DNA of 57,821 bases. Origin: NAT127 sp041655035 (lineage in GTDB: Bacteria > Pseudomonadota > Gammaproteobacteria > Pseudomonadales > Porticoccaceae). The stretch spans positions 1 through 57,821 of the forward strand of contig JBAZCN010000006.1 of the NCBI GenBank assembly GCA_041655035.1. Reading direction: 5' to 3'. The notes beneath the pieces are model-generated. The model saw only the letters and a program-made list of their open reading frames with translations. It made no database searches and was not told the DNA's origin. Below, piece after piece: positions 44,797-53,201 of this stretch. The position numbers and the translations under genes were made by a program. Position 1 is the first letter of the stretch, and every line of letters begins with the position of its first letter.

Positions 44797-45969
44797 CTAT
44801 CCCCCCGAATTCGGGGCGGATTCAGCCAGCGCGCTCGCCGGCGGGATCCAGGGCGTCGGTGTCACCGTCGCGCCAGGGCTTGCATGATGGCGGCCCTCGA
44901 CGATCAGTTGCTCTCCCGGGCGCAGCCCGTCCGTCACCATCCAGCGATTGCCAATGGTTCGCTCCGCGGTCACGATGCGCTGCTCCACCTCGCCCTGGGC
45001 GTCGACGATCAGCGCCACGGCGCGGCCGCGCACATCGCGGGTGATGCCCTGTTGGGGCACGAGTATGGCTTGCTGGCGCACACCGTCGGACAGGCGTGCG
45101 CGCACATACATCCCCGGCAGGAGCATGCCGTCGGGATTGGCAAAGGATGCCCGCAGGGTGACGGCGCCGGTCGAGGGATTGACCGCGATCTCCGAAAATT
45201 GCAGCTGGCCCTCGATCGGATAGACTGTGCCGTTGGGAAGCAGAAGTTCGACAGGGACACTGTCGCTGTCGCGGGTCAGGTCTCCCGCCTGAATGGCCTC
45301 GCGGAGAGTAAGAACCTGCGAAGCCGACTGCATCACATCGACATGCACGACATCGGTGCGCTGGATGGTGGCCAGCGGCTGTGCCTGGCCATCCTGGACG
45401 AGGGCTCCCGGCGTCACCAGCGAGCGGCCGATGCGCCCGGAAATGGGCGCCTGGATGTGGGTGAAGCCAAGATTCACTTCCGCTGCGTGGACGGCAGCGC
45501 GCTGTACGTCGACCTCGGCGCGTGCCTGATCCGCTGCTGCCTGGGCATTGTCGGCATCCTGGCGACTGGCGGCACTGATGCTCGCCAGCTCCTGATAGCG
45601 CTTTGCCTCAAGCCGTGTGGCATTGATCGAAGCTTCTGCACGGCCAAGCGCAGCCCGGGCGCTCCTCAGCGTTGCCTGGTAGGGCGCATCCTCGATCTCG
45701 TAGAGAAGCTGTCCGGCCTGCACAGTCGATCCCTCCTCGAACAGCCGTTGACGGACTACACCGTTTACCTGCGGCCGCACTTCCGATGTCTCGGCAGCGA
45801 CGACACGACCCGGCAGCTCGCTGTTCAGGGTGGCAACCTCACTGTGCAGTGTTACTACGCCCACTTCAGGGGGTGGAGCAGGTTCGGGCGGCTCCGGCGC
45901 TCCGCAACCGGCCAGCCAGAGCAGTGGAAGAAGAATTGGCAAGACTGTGCCGATCCTGGTTGAAGACAT
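44797..45969 (-). CDS. RND periplasmic adaptor lipoprotein (AcrA-like), pump 1
   Basis: The 390-residue adaptor is a lipoprotein (WLAGC, Cys22) with the AcrA order: lipoyl halves (PQVNGVVRQRLFEEGSTVQAG and APISGRIGRSLVTPGALVQDG), a helical hairpin (about residues 100-155), a beta-barrel and a membrane-proximal domain. It links the pump to an outer membrane channel encoded elsewhere. An operator-like palindrome lies 30 bases before the start, suggesting that this pair has its own promoter. Confidence 0.95.
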   Translation of the reverse strand: MSSTRIGTVLPILLPLLWLAGCGAPEPPEPAPPPEVGVVTLHSEVATLNSELPGRVVAAETSEVRPQVNGVVRQRLFEEGSTVQAGQLLYEIEDAPYQATLRSARAALGRAEASINATRLEAKRYQELASISAASRQDADNAQAAADQARAEVDVQRAAVHAAEVNLGFTHIQAPISGRIGRSLVTPGALVQDGQAQPLATIQRTDVVHVDVMQSASQVLTLREAIQAGDLTRDSDSVPVELLLPNGTVYPIEGQLQFSEIAVNPSTGAVTLRASFANPDGMLLPGMYVRARLSDGVRQQAILVPQQGITRDVRGRAVALIVDAQGEVEQRIVTAERTIGNRWMVTDGLRPGEQLIVEGRHHASPGATVTPTPWIPPASALAESAPNSGG

Positions 45970-45998
45970 CGGAATACCTGCTGTGTGGAGATGATCAA

Positions 45999-46014
45999 GA
46001 ATGAGCGCTCACTC
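45999..46014. promoter_or_regulatory. Operator-like palindrome upstream of pump 1
   Basis: GAATGAGCGCTCACTC is a near-perfect palindrome with the fully symmetric core TGAGCGCTCA (46002-46011). Such sites are typical for TetR-family repressors. It lies between the TetR gene stop and the adaptor start, 30 bases before the latter. Confidence 0.6.
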
Positions 46015-46141
46015 CCATCCGGGAAGCAAGTGTAGTTAATCCGCTTCCGAGCGGCAAGGTCGGAATTGCCGCCGGGAACTGGCAGGCGGGCACTGTCAAT
46101 TGTTACCGGGCGCTGCGCAGGCAGCGGCGACGGCCAGCCTC

Positions 46142-46675
46142 TCAGGATTGCCGTCTTATTCCTGCAAACAGCAGGGTGCAGACAGCGTTGACAGCATCGG
46201 CACGGGCCAGCTGGCCATTGCGGACCATTGCCGCTGCGCCACGCAATAGGATAAAGATGGATTCGTAGAGCCAGACGGCCGGAAGATCGACACGCAATTC
46301 GCCCCGTTCCTGCCACAGATAGTGCATTTCAAGAAGCTTCTGCTTGTAGGGATGCCAGGCATCCAGTGCCGGAAAGTCATGGCAATCAGGGCTTTCCAGT
46401 ACCCGGTAAAGCTCGGCGCTGGGCAGCATATTGCCGACGATCCGCCGTATCGCTTCTTCAGCCGTGTCCTCTTCGATGCGGGAGCGTTCCAGAGCCAGGG
46501 CGTATTCCAGTACCGCCTGCGCGGCGAGAGCATTGAGCATCTCGTCGCGGGTGGCGAATTTGCGACTCAGGGTCGCGCGGCTTACGCCCACCGCAGTGGC
46601 CAGCTTTTCCATAGAGGCGCGAGGTTGCCTGGCGAGCTCCGCCGCCAGAAGGTGAAGCAGTTTCTCGTGCTCCAT
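46142..46675 (-). CDS. TetR-family regulator of the RND pumps
   Basis: The ATG at 46675 with GGGGGA seven bases upstream gives 177 residues (an ATG at 46690 overlaps that site). The N-terminal domain has the helix-turn-helix MEKLATAVGVSRATLSRKF, and the rest is a helical ligand domain. It lies 20 bases after the pump 2 permease, between the two pump pairs, so autoregulation and control of one or both pumps is likely. The helix-turn-helix motif is clear but the protein is shorter than typical 190-220-residue relatives. Confidence 0.9.
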   Translation of the reverse strand: MEHEKLLHLLAAELARQPRASMEKLATAVGVSRATLSRKFATRDEMLNALAAQAVLEYALALERSRIEEDTAEEAIRRIVGNMLPSAELYRVLESPDCHDFPALDAWHPYKQKLLEMHYLWQERGELRVDLPAVWLYESIFILLRGAAAMVRNGQLARADAVNAVCTLLFAGIRRQS

Positions 46676-46695
46676 AGATTTCCCCCACATTATGG

Positions 46696-49600
46696 TTATG
46701 TTTCATCAACTCTCTGGTCCGCAGCAGGTGTCGTCTTGAACAGCTTCAGGACAAACACGAAAAAGACCGGTACAAACAGCACTGCGAGCAAGGTTGCCGA
46801 GATCATACCACCCATCACGCCGATTCCAATTGCCCGCTGGCTGGCGGCGCTGGCACCGGTGGCTATCGCCAAGGGCACCACGCCGAGAATGAACGCCATC
46901 GAGGTCATGATGATCGGGCGAAAGCGCAGCCTTGCCGCTTCGACCGCCGCTTCCTGCAGGCTGTGTCCCTGGGCGTAGAGATCTTTCGCGAACTCGACGA
47001 TCAAGATGGCGTTCTTCGCGGACAAGCCGATGATGGTCACCAGGCCGACCTTGAAGAACACGTCATTGGACAGGCCGGCCATCAGCACGGCGAGGATCGA
47101 GCCGATGACCCCCAGCGGCACCACCAGTATCACCGACAGCGGGATGCTCCAACTTTCGTAGAGCGCGGCGAGGACAAGCAGTACCACCAGTATCGATAGC
47201 GCCAGCAGCATTGGCGCCTGGTTGCCGGAAATGCGCTCCTGCAGCGACTGGCCGGTCCACTCGTAGCCGATTCCCTCCGGCAGGTTGGCCATGATCCGCT
47301 CCATTTCCGCCATGGCGTCGCCAGTGCTGTAGCCCGGCAGTCCCTCGCCGTAGAGCTTGATGGCCGGATAGCCGTTATAGCGCGCCAACATGACCGGCCC
47401 CGTCGTCCACGAGACGCGCGCCAGCGCCGACAGCGGCACTGGCTCGCCCTGAAGATTGGGTACGGTCAACTTGAGCACGTCCGCCGGCGTCATGCGGAAC
47501 TCGGCGTCCGCCTGGATCATGACCCGCTGGACACGGCCCTGGTTATTGAAGTCGTTGATCGTGGCTGAGCCCAGCGCCGCGGACAGGGTGTTGGTGAGGG
47601 CGGTGAAATCGACGCCGAAGGCGTCCGCTTGCTGGCGATCGACATCGATTTTCAGTTGCGGCGCATCATCCAGGCCTTCAATGTCGACATCGTCGAGTAC
47701 GGCGCTCAGCTCGGCTTGCGCCAGCAGTTCGTCCTTGGCGGCGAGCAGCGCTTCGCGACCGACATTGCCCCGGTCCTGCAGGCGCAGGCTGAATCCTGTG
47801 GCATTGCCCAACTCGGGAATGGCCGGCGGGTCCATGAATGACATGTCGCCGTCGCGGACACGGCTGTTCAGCGCGGTCTTCGCCAGATCCTGTTCCTCCA
47901 TGGTGGAGAGCTGGCGCTCGGCCCAATCCTTGAAGGTGATGAAAGCCAGGCCGACGTTCTGCCCCATGCCCGAGAACGAGAAGCCCTGGATCGCCGTGAT
48001 ATTGTCCACGCCTGGACGCGAGAGATAGTACTCCTCGATATGCGCGAAGCTCGCCAGCGTCCGGTTGGCCGAGGCGCCGGCCGGCAATTCGATCTGCGTC
48101 ACCACGAAACCCTGGTCTTCGTCCGGGAGGAACGATGTTGGCAGCCGCATGTAAAGGACGGCCATGGCGACGACGATCAACCCGTAGACCACCATATAGC
48201 GTTTCTTGCCCACCATGCGACCGACACCGGTGCTGTAACGCTGCGTACCCCGGGCAAAGACCCGGTTGAACCAGCCGAAGAAGCCGGTTTTCTCTTCATG
48301 ATGGCCCTTGACGATCGGCTTCAACAGCGTTGCGCACAGCGCCGGGGTCAGCGACAGCGCGAGGAATCCGGAAAACAGGATGGAGGTGGCCAGTGACAGC
48401 GAGAACTGCCGGTAGATGACCCCCACCGAACCGCTCATGAACGCCAGCGGCAGAAACACCGCTGTGAGCACCAGAGTGATCCCGACGATGGCGCCTGAAA
48501 TCTGGGTCATCGCCTTGCGGGTGGCCTCCCTGGGCGACAGCCCTTCCTCGACCATCAGCCGCTCGACATTCTCGACCACCACGATGGCGTCATCGACGAG
48601 GATGCCGATGGCCAGCACCATGCCGAACATGGTCAGCATGTTGATGGAGAAGCCTGCCGCCAGCATCACGGCGAAGGTGCCCAGCAGCGCGATCGGCACC
48701 ACGATCGAGGGAATCAAGGTGTAGCGGATGTTCTGCAGGAACAGGAACATCACCAGGAACACCAGCGCCATCGCTTCGAACAGTGTGTAAATGACTTTCT
48801 CGATCGAGATTTTGACGAAGGGAGCGGTGTCATAGGGGACCGACCAGGTTATGCCCTGCGGGAAATATTTTTCCAGCTCTTCCATCTTGCTGTAGATGGC
48901 ATTGGCGGTTTCGAGCGCATTGGCGCCAGGCGCCAGCTGTACCGGCACCGCCACTGTGTGCCTGCCGTTGAGCCGGGATGAAAACTGATAGGTTTCGATG
49001 CCGAGGTCGATGCGCGCGACATCGCTCAGGCGCACCGCCGAGCCGTCCGGGTTGGCGCGCAGCATGATGCGACCGAACTCTTCCGGCGTCTCCATCATCC
49101 CCCGCATCACCACCGAGGCTGAGACGGACTGGGTCTCGGGACTGGGCATGTCGCCGATGGTGCCGGCGGGCACCTGGATGTTCTGGGTCCTGATGGCGCG
49201 GCTGACATCGTCCGTGGAGAGGCCGTAGCCCACCAGTTTGGTGGGGTCGAGCCAGACACGCATGGCGCGCTCGGACGACCACATCTGTGCCCGTCCGACA
49301 CCGGGCACGCGCTTGATCTCGCTGAGGATGTTGCGGGCGATATAGTCGCTCAGCACGTCGCGGTCGACACTGCCATCGGATGATGAAATCGCGATCAACA
49401 TCAAGAAGTTGGTGCTGGCCTTCTCGACTTCGATACCCTGCTGGATCACCGCCTGGGGCAGGCGCGACTCCACTCGCTTGATACTGTTTTGCACTTCGAC
49501 CGCGGCGAGATCGGGATCGGTGCCGGGCGCGAAGGTGGCGCTGATCTGCGCTCTGCCGTAGGAGTTGCTCTGGGAGTCGAAGTACATCAGGCCGGTGGCG

Positions 49601-49812
49601 CCGTTCAGCTCCTCCTCGATCAGGCTGGTGACGGTCTCGTCGACCACCTCGGCAGAAGCTCCGGGATAGGTGGCTGACACCTCGACGCTGGGCGGCGCCA
49701 CCGAGGGATATTGGGCGATCGGCAGGTTGGGTATTGCCAGCAGGCCGCCCAGGATGATGAACAGGGCGACCACCCAGGCGAAAATGGGTCGCGCGATAAA
49801 AAAATGTGGCAT
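46696..49812 (-). CDS. RND multidrug efflux permease (HAE-1, AcrB-like), pump 2
   Basis: The 1038-residue protein begins MPHFFIARPIFAWVVALFI and has the 12-helix AcrB layout with the proton-relay pair in IGILVDDAIVVVENVERLM, TPALCATLLKP and LPTSFLPDEDQGFVVTQIEL. It is related to but clearly different from the pump 1 permease throughout, so the two are not a recent duplication. It begins 47 bases after the pump 2 adaptor and is followed by the TetR gene. Confidence 0.95.
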   Translation of the reverse strand: MPHFFIARPIFAWVVALFIILGGLLAIPNLPIAQYPSVAPPSVEVSATYPGASAEVVDETVTSLIEEELNGATGLMYFDSQSNSYGRAQISATFAPGTDPDLAAVEVQNSIKRVESRLPQAVIQQGIEVEKASTNFLMLIAISSSDGSVDRDVLSDYIARNILSEIKRVPGVGRAQMWSSERAMRVWLDPTKLVGYGLSTDDVSRAIRTQNIQVPAGTIGDMPSPETQSVSASVVMRGMMETPEEFGRIMLRANPDGSAVRLSDVARIDLGIETYQFSSRLNGRHTVAVPVQLAPGANALETANAIYSKMEELEKYFPQGITWSVPYDTAPFVKISIEKVIYTLFEAMALVFLVMFLFLQNIRYTLIPSIVVPIALLGTFAVMLAAGFSINMLTMFGMVLAIGILVDDAIVVVENVERLMVEEGLSPREATRKAMTQISGAIVGITLVLTAVFLPLAFMSGSVGVIYRQFSLSLATSILFSGFLALSLTPALCATLLKPIVKGHHEEKTGFFGWFNRVFARGTQRYSTGVGRMVGKKRYMVVYGLIVVAMAVLYMRLPTSFLPDEDQGFVVTQIELPAGASANRTLASFAHIEEYYLSRPGVDNITAIQGFSFSGMGQNVGLAFITFKDWAERQLSTMEEQDLAKTALNSRVRDGDMSFMDPPAIPELGNATGFSLRLQDRGNVGREALLAAKDELLAQAELSAVLDDVDIEGLDDAPQLKIDVDRQQADAFGVDFTALTNTLSAALGSATINDFNNQGRVQRVMIQADAEFRMTPADVLKLTVPNLQGEPVPLSALARVSWTTGPVMLARYNGYPAIKLYGEGLPGYSTGDAMAEMERIMANLPEGIGYEWTGQSLQERISGNQAPMLLALSILVVLLVLAALYESWSIPLSVILVVPLGVIGSILAVLMAGLSNDVFFKVGLVTIIGLSAKNAILIVEFAKDLYAQGHSLQEAAVEAARLRFRPIIMTSMAFILGVVPLAIATGASAASQRAIGIGVMGGMISATLLAVLFVPVFFVFVLKLFKTTPAADQRVDET

Positions 49813-49859
49813 GTCGGCGCCTTGTAAGCGTGGTAGACAGGAGACAACAGCGGAGGGGG

Positions 49860-51026
49860 TTACCGCGATATGGTGGACAGCGTATTCGCCAGCGGGGAGC
49901 GCCAGGGCACGGCGGTTACCTTCATCCCGGACTCGATCTCCTGGAGACGGTCGACGGCGATGGTGTCGCCGGCCTTGAGCCCCCGTTCGATGATCCAGCG
50001 GTCACCCTCCATGGCGCCGGTTTCCACCGTGCGGCGTTCGACAGTGCCGTTGTCAGCCACCAGCATCACCGAGGCCGCGCCGCTGTTGTCGCGCAGGATC
50101 GCCTGTGCCGGCACCGCCAGTGAATGTTCCTGTACGCCCTGTTGCACTGTGGCGCGCACATACATGCCGGGCAACAGCACGCCCCGCGGATTGGGCACCA
50201 GGGCGCGCAGGGTGACTTGTCCGGTGGCGGGGTTCACAGTGATATCGGAAAACAGCAGCTCACCTGTCTGCGTGTATTGCCGGCCGTTGCTCAGATGGAT
50301 GGTGACAGGCGCCGACTGCTCTTTTATCTGCAGGAGATCGCCGGTGCTGAAGGCGTCGCGCAACTGCAGCAACTCGTTGGTCGACTGGGTGATGTTCACG
50401 TATACCGGATCGAGTGTCTGGATGGTCGCCAAAGGCGTCGCCTCGCCCTGTCCCACCAGCGCGCCCTCGGTGACCAGGGCGCGGCCGATACGGCCCGATA
50501 TCGGGGCCCTGACGGTGGCGTACTCCAGATCGAGCTCGGTGCGCCGGAGGGCAGCTTCGGCTTGGGCGACCTGGGCCTCCGCCTGCTTGCGCCGGGTGAC
50601 CGCCTGATCGTAGTCATGCTGGCTGATGGCCTTGCCGACCAGCTGACTGTACCGCCTTTCCAGCAGTTCCGCCTCGGCCAGGGTGGCCTTGTCCTGCTCC
50701 AGGTTGGCGCTCGCCTCCTGGACATCGGACTGGAACGGCGCCGGGTCGATCTTGAACAATAACTGGCCGGCCTCGACGTCGCTGCCTTCCTCGAAGTTGC
50801 GTTCGAGCACGATGCCCGGTACCCGCGCGCGGACTTCCGCGACCCGGGTCGATTCGATCCGGCCGGGGAGATCGGCGGTGAACAGTATGCGCTCGGGGGT
50901 CAGTTCGATGGTGCCCACTTCAATGGGCTCCGGTTCCGAGGGCGGTGCAGGCGTGGCATCTATGCAGGCACCCAAAACGAGGCCCAGGCCCACGACGACT
51001 AGCGGAAGAAAAGGGAAACGACGCAT
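49860..51026 (-). CDS. RND periplasmic adaptor lipoprotein (AcrA-like), pump 2
   Basis: The ATG at 51026 gives a 388-residue lipoprotein with lipobox LGAC (Cys21); the TTG at 51053 would place the signal too far in. It shows lipoyl halves (ARVPGIVLERNFEEGSDVEAG and APISGRIGRALVTEGALVGQG), a helical hairpin (about residues 95-155) and AcrA-type beta domains. It is the first gene of the adaptor-permease-TetR unit. A promoter and a perfect palindrome lie just upstream. Confidence 0.95.
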   Translation of the reverse strand: MRRFPFLPLVVVGLGLVLGACIDATPAPPSEPEPIEVGTIELTPERILFTADLPGRIESTRVAEVRARVPGIVLERNFEEGSDVEAGQLLFKIDPAPFQSDVQEASANLEQDKATLAEAELLERRYSQLVGKAISQHDYDQAVTRRKQAEAQVAQAEAALRRTELDLEYATVRAPISGRIGRALVTEGALVGQGEATPLATIQTLDPVYVNITQSTNELLQLRDAFSTGDLLQIKEQSAPVTIHLSNGRQYTQTGELLFSDITVNPATGQVTLRALVPNPRGVLLPGMYVRATVQQGVQEHSLAVPAQAILRDNSGAASVMLVADNGTVERRTVETGAMEGDRWIIERGLKAGDTIAVDRLQEIESGMKVTAVPWRSPLANTLSTISR

Positions 51027-51044
51027 GAGATCAATCCATGTCAA

Positions 51045-51064
51045 ATGATACAAAGTTGTATCAT
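51045..51064. promoter_or_regulatory. Perfect 20-bp palindromic operator upstream of pump 2
   Basis: ATGATACAA-AG-TTGTATCAT has 9-bp perfectly complementary arms around AG. It begins 19 bases before the adaptor ATG and lies immediately downstream of the -10 box, where repressor binding would block transcription. The TetR protein encoded at the end of this operon is the most likely binder. Confidence 0.75.
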
Positions 51065-51072
51065 ACGACCTT

Positions 51073-51100
51073 ATTCTATCTCATCTGGGAAGATTCGTAA
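51073..51100 (-). promoter_or_regulatory. Sigma-70 promoter of the pump 2 operon
   Basis: On the minus strand a -35 TTACGA (51100-51095) and a -10 TAGAAT (51078-51073) are 16 bp apart. The palindrome at 51045-51064 covers the expected transcription start and early transcribed region. Confidence 0.6.
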
Positions 51101-51234
51101 CATCTTTTTGTGGGAATTTTTATGAATAAGGTTATTGCCCCGCCATCCTTGCATGGAGCGGATATCTGTGAGTCGGGAACGACAGCCCAGGATTCCGGGC
51201 GCCGGGGCCGCAATGCGGCCCTGTTGACGGCGCA

Positions 51235-52155
51235 TCAGGCTTCATGGATCTGAATCTCGATGGTGCTGTGGACGATTTCACTATGTTTTGCCAGGCGCTC
51301 CCGCACCCGCTCGGGAGTCAGGGCACCGTCCCGGGTGGCGACAGTGAGGATGCAGTAGTAGCTGTGCCGCCCGGCGCGCCACACGTGCAGGTCGGTGACA
51401 CTGGTGTCGCCGACTTCCACCGCGCTGCGGATATCTTCCACCAAAGGGCGATCCATCTCCCCGTCGAGCAATACCTTGGCGGTCTGGGCCAGCAGGTTCT
51501 TAGCCCAGAGCGCGATCAGCACGGCGCCGATGATGCCCATCACCGGGTCGAGCCAGCCCCAGCCGTACAGCCAGCCGCCGCCGAGGGCGATGATCGCCAG
51601 CACCGAGGTGGCGGCGTCCGCCAGCACGTGGATATAGGCGGACTTGAGGTTGAGGTCCTCGTGGTGGTGATCGTGCCCATCGTGGTCATGGCCGTGGTCG
51701 TGGGCGCCGGCCAGGATCAGGGCGCAGGCGATGTTCACGGTAAGGCCGAGGGCGGCCACCGCCATCGCTTCCGGATAGCGGATCGTCTCCGGATGGAGCA
51801 GCCGGTCAAGCGACGCCGCCGCCATCAGAATCGCGACGCAGAGCAGGAACACGGCGCTGGCGAATCCGCCCAGCACCTCGATCTTCCAGGTGCCGAAGGC
51901 AAAGCGCGGGTCATGGGCGTAGCGCCGGGCGGCGGCGTAGGCAAAGGCGCTGAGGCCGATGGCCACGGCGTGGGAACTCATGTGCCAGCCGTCGGCGAGC
52001 AGCGCCATGGAGTTGAACCACCAGCCGGCGCCGATTTCGACAGCCATGGTCACCAGGGTGATCCACATCACCGCCCGGGTGCCGCGCTCCGCCTTCCGGT
52101 TGCCGGCGTCGTAGAGGTGAACGTGAGTGGACGATCTCGGCTCAGCGCTGTCCAT
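51235..52155 (-). CDS. Cation diffusion facilitator metal exporter (DmeF/CzcD-like)
   Basis: The 306-residue protein has six membrane helices and the CDF metal site: HxxxD pairs in LLADGWHMSSHAVAIG and AYIHVLADAATSVLAI. The His-rich loop HDHGHDHDGHDHHHED lies between helices 4 and 5, and a C-terminal cytoplasmic CDF domain (about residues 215-306) follows. The family exports Zn2+, Co2+ or Ni2+ by proton antiport; the His-rich loop and the long N-terminus resemble DmeF. Ribosome site GGAGGAG precedes the ATG. It is 84 bases downstream of the GDT1-family gene on the same strand and may share its manganese-responsive transcript. Confidence 0.93.
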   Translation of the reverse strand: MDSAEPRSSTHVHLYDAGNRKAERGTRAVMWITLVTMAVEIGAGWWFNSMALLADGWHMSSHAVAIGLSAFAYAAARRYAHDPRFAFGTWKIEVLGGFASAVFLLCVAILMAAASLDRLLHPETIRYPEAMAVAALGLTVNIACALILAGAHDHGHDHDGHDHHHEDLNLKSAYIHVLADAATSVLAIIALGGGWLYGWGWLDPVMGIIGAVLIALWAKNLLAQTAKVLLDGEMDRPLVEDIRSAVEVGDTSVTDLHVWRAGRHSYYCILTVATRDGALTPERVRERLAKHSEIVHSTIEIQIHEA

Positions 52156-52239
52156 GGGTGATGCTCCTCCTCGTGATCACTGCCAGTGACTGATGTCCGG
52201 ACTTTAGTCGAAACCGGTCGCGGCCGTCACCCCGGGGGA

Positions 52240-52815
52240 TCAGAAACCCAGCGCCTTGCCGGCACCGAGCAGGGTGGCGGCGCCAAGCACGGCGAAAATG
52301 GCGGCGGCGACGCTGTGCACCAAGCGCACCGGTATGCGTCCGGCTATGCGGTCGCCGAGCAGCACCGCCGGTACGTTGGCGATCATCATACCGAGTGTGG
52401 TGCCCGCGACCACGGCGATGAAAGCCTGGTACTGGGCGGCCAGGGCCACCGTCGCCACCTGGGTCTTGTCGCCCATCTCGGCGAGGAAGAATGCCACCAG
52501 CGTGGTGCCGAACACCCCGAATCGCGCCAGCTTGGCATCGTCTTCATCGAATTCGTCGGGGATCAACATCCACCCGGCCATGGCCAGAAACGACAGCCCC
52601 AGCACCCAGCGCAGCATCTGGGGCGACAGCAGGGCGGTAAGCCAGGTGCCGAGGGCGCCGGCAAAGGCGTGATTGGCCAGCGTCGCGACGAGTATGCCGA
52701 GCACTATGGGCACGGGCTTGCGGAAGCGGGCGGCGAGGATAAAGGCCAGCAGCTGGGTTTTGTCGCCGATTTCGGCCAGTGCCACGATACCCGTGGAGAT
52801 CAGAAAAGCATTCAT
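52240..52815 (-). CDS. mneA: GDT1/TMEM165 (UPF0016) family manganese exporter
   Basis: The 191-residue protein has six membrane helices in two inverted halves, each with the family motif E-x-G-D-K-T: ALAEIGDKTQLLAFIL and FLAEMGDKTQVATVAL. Bacterial members such as MneA export Mn2+. The central loop (PDEFDEDDAKLARFG) is acidic. The gene is preceded by a yybP-ykoY riboswitch with an intervening hairpin, which independently supports manganese as the substrate. The ATG at 52815 was chosen because the longer frame would read through the riboswitch. Confidence 0.94.
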   Translation of the reverse strand: MNAFLISTGIVALAEIGDKTQLLAFILAARFRKPVPIVLGILVATLANHAFAGALGTWLTALLSPQMLRWVLGLSFLAMAGWMLIPDEFDEDDAKLARFGVFGTTLVAFFLAEMGDKTQVATVALAAQYQAFIAVVAGTTLGMMIANVPAVLLGDRIAGRIPVRLVHSVAAAIFAVLGAATLLGAGKALGF

Positions 52816-52827
52816 CGAGGTGGTTCC

Positions 52828-52870
52828 CTGGCCGGAGAAAGACAAATGACCACGGCGCCCCTCCGGCCAG
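52828..52870 (-). promoter_or_regulatory. Hairpin of the riboswitch expression platform
   Basis: CTGGCCGGAG (52870-52861) pairs perfectly over 10 bp with CTCCGGCCAG (52837-52828), leaving a 23-base loop. It lies between the aptamer and the start codon, ending 12 bases before the ATG. It may control access to the ribosome site; no T-run follows, so it is not a standard terminator. Confidence 0.6.
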
Positions 52871-52879
52871 CTGGAAGGC

Positions 52880-52996
52880 GCAGCAGTCAAAGGTCTTGCC
52901 AAGTACTGAACCGCCTGCGCCATGGCCGTTGGGCGGCCAAGTATGTTGACGCAGGCCCCTCACCAGGCGGGTGAGGGCGGCTACTCCCCTGAGACC
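52880..52996 (-). ncRNA. yybP-ykoY manganese riboswitch
   Basis: The minus strand shows the conserved blocks of the class in order: CAGGGGAGTAGCC (from about 52991), a paired arm, GCGTCAACATACT (about 52954-52942), a second arm and GGCAAGACCTTTGAC (52900-52886). The sequence and spacing closely resemble the E. coli mntP and alx leaders. The aptamer binds Mn2+ and turns on expression of exporters. Exact boundaries are estimated; the conserved sequences are clear. The regulated gene is the GDT1-family exporter and possibly the CDF gene. Confidence 0.88.
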
Positions 52997-53201
52997 CGGG
53001 CATGGTAACGGAAGGCGATGCCTCTGTCATCCCTGTGATGGGAGGATGGCTGGCGGCTGATTTAATACAGGTGTCTTGTGTATTCTGCGCGGGCGATGTA
53101 CTTTCTCCCGGCAGACAAGTTCGCGCTCGCGCCGGCGCCCGCGCCGGCAGCGGTGGCGAACCCGGCCCTCGGCACCACAATCATAAATACAGGAGTCATT
53201 C
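52997..53201. promoter_or_regulatory. Divergent promoter region of the riboswitch transcript and first SDR
   Basis: About 200 bases upstream of both transcripts. No -35/-10 pair is convincing; a weak TTGTGT-17-TACTTT candidate for the SDR lies at 53076-53104. ACAGGAG before 53202 is the SDR ribosome site. Confidence 0.3.
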
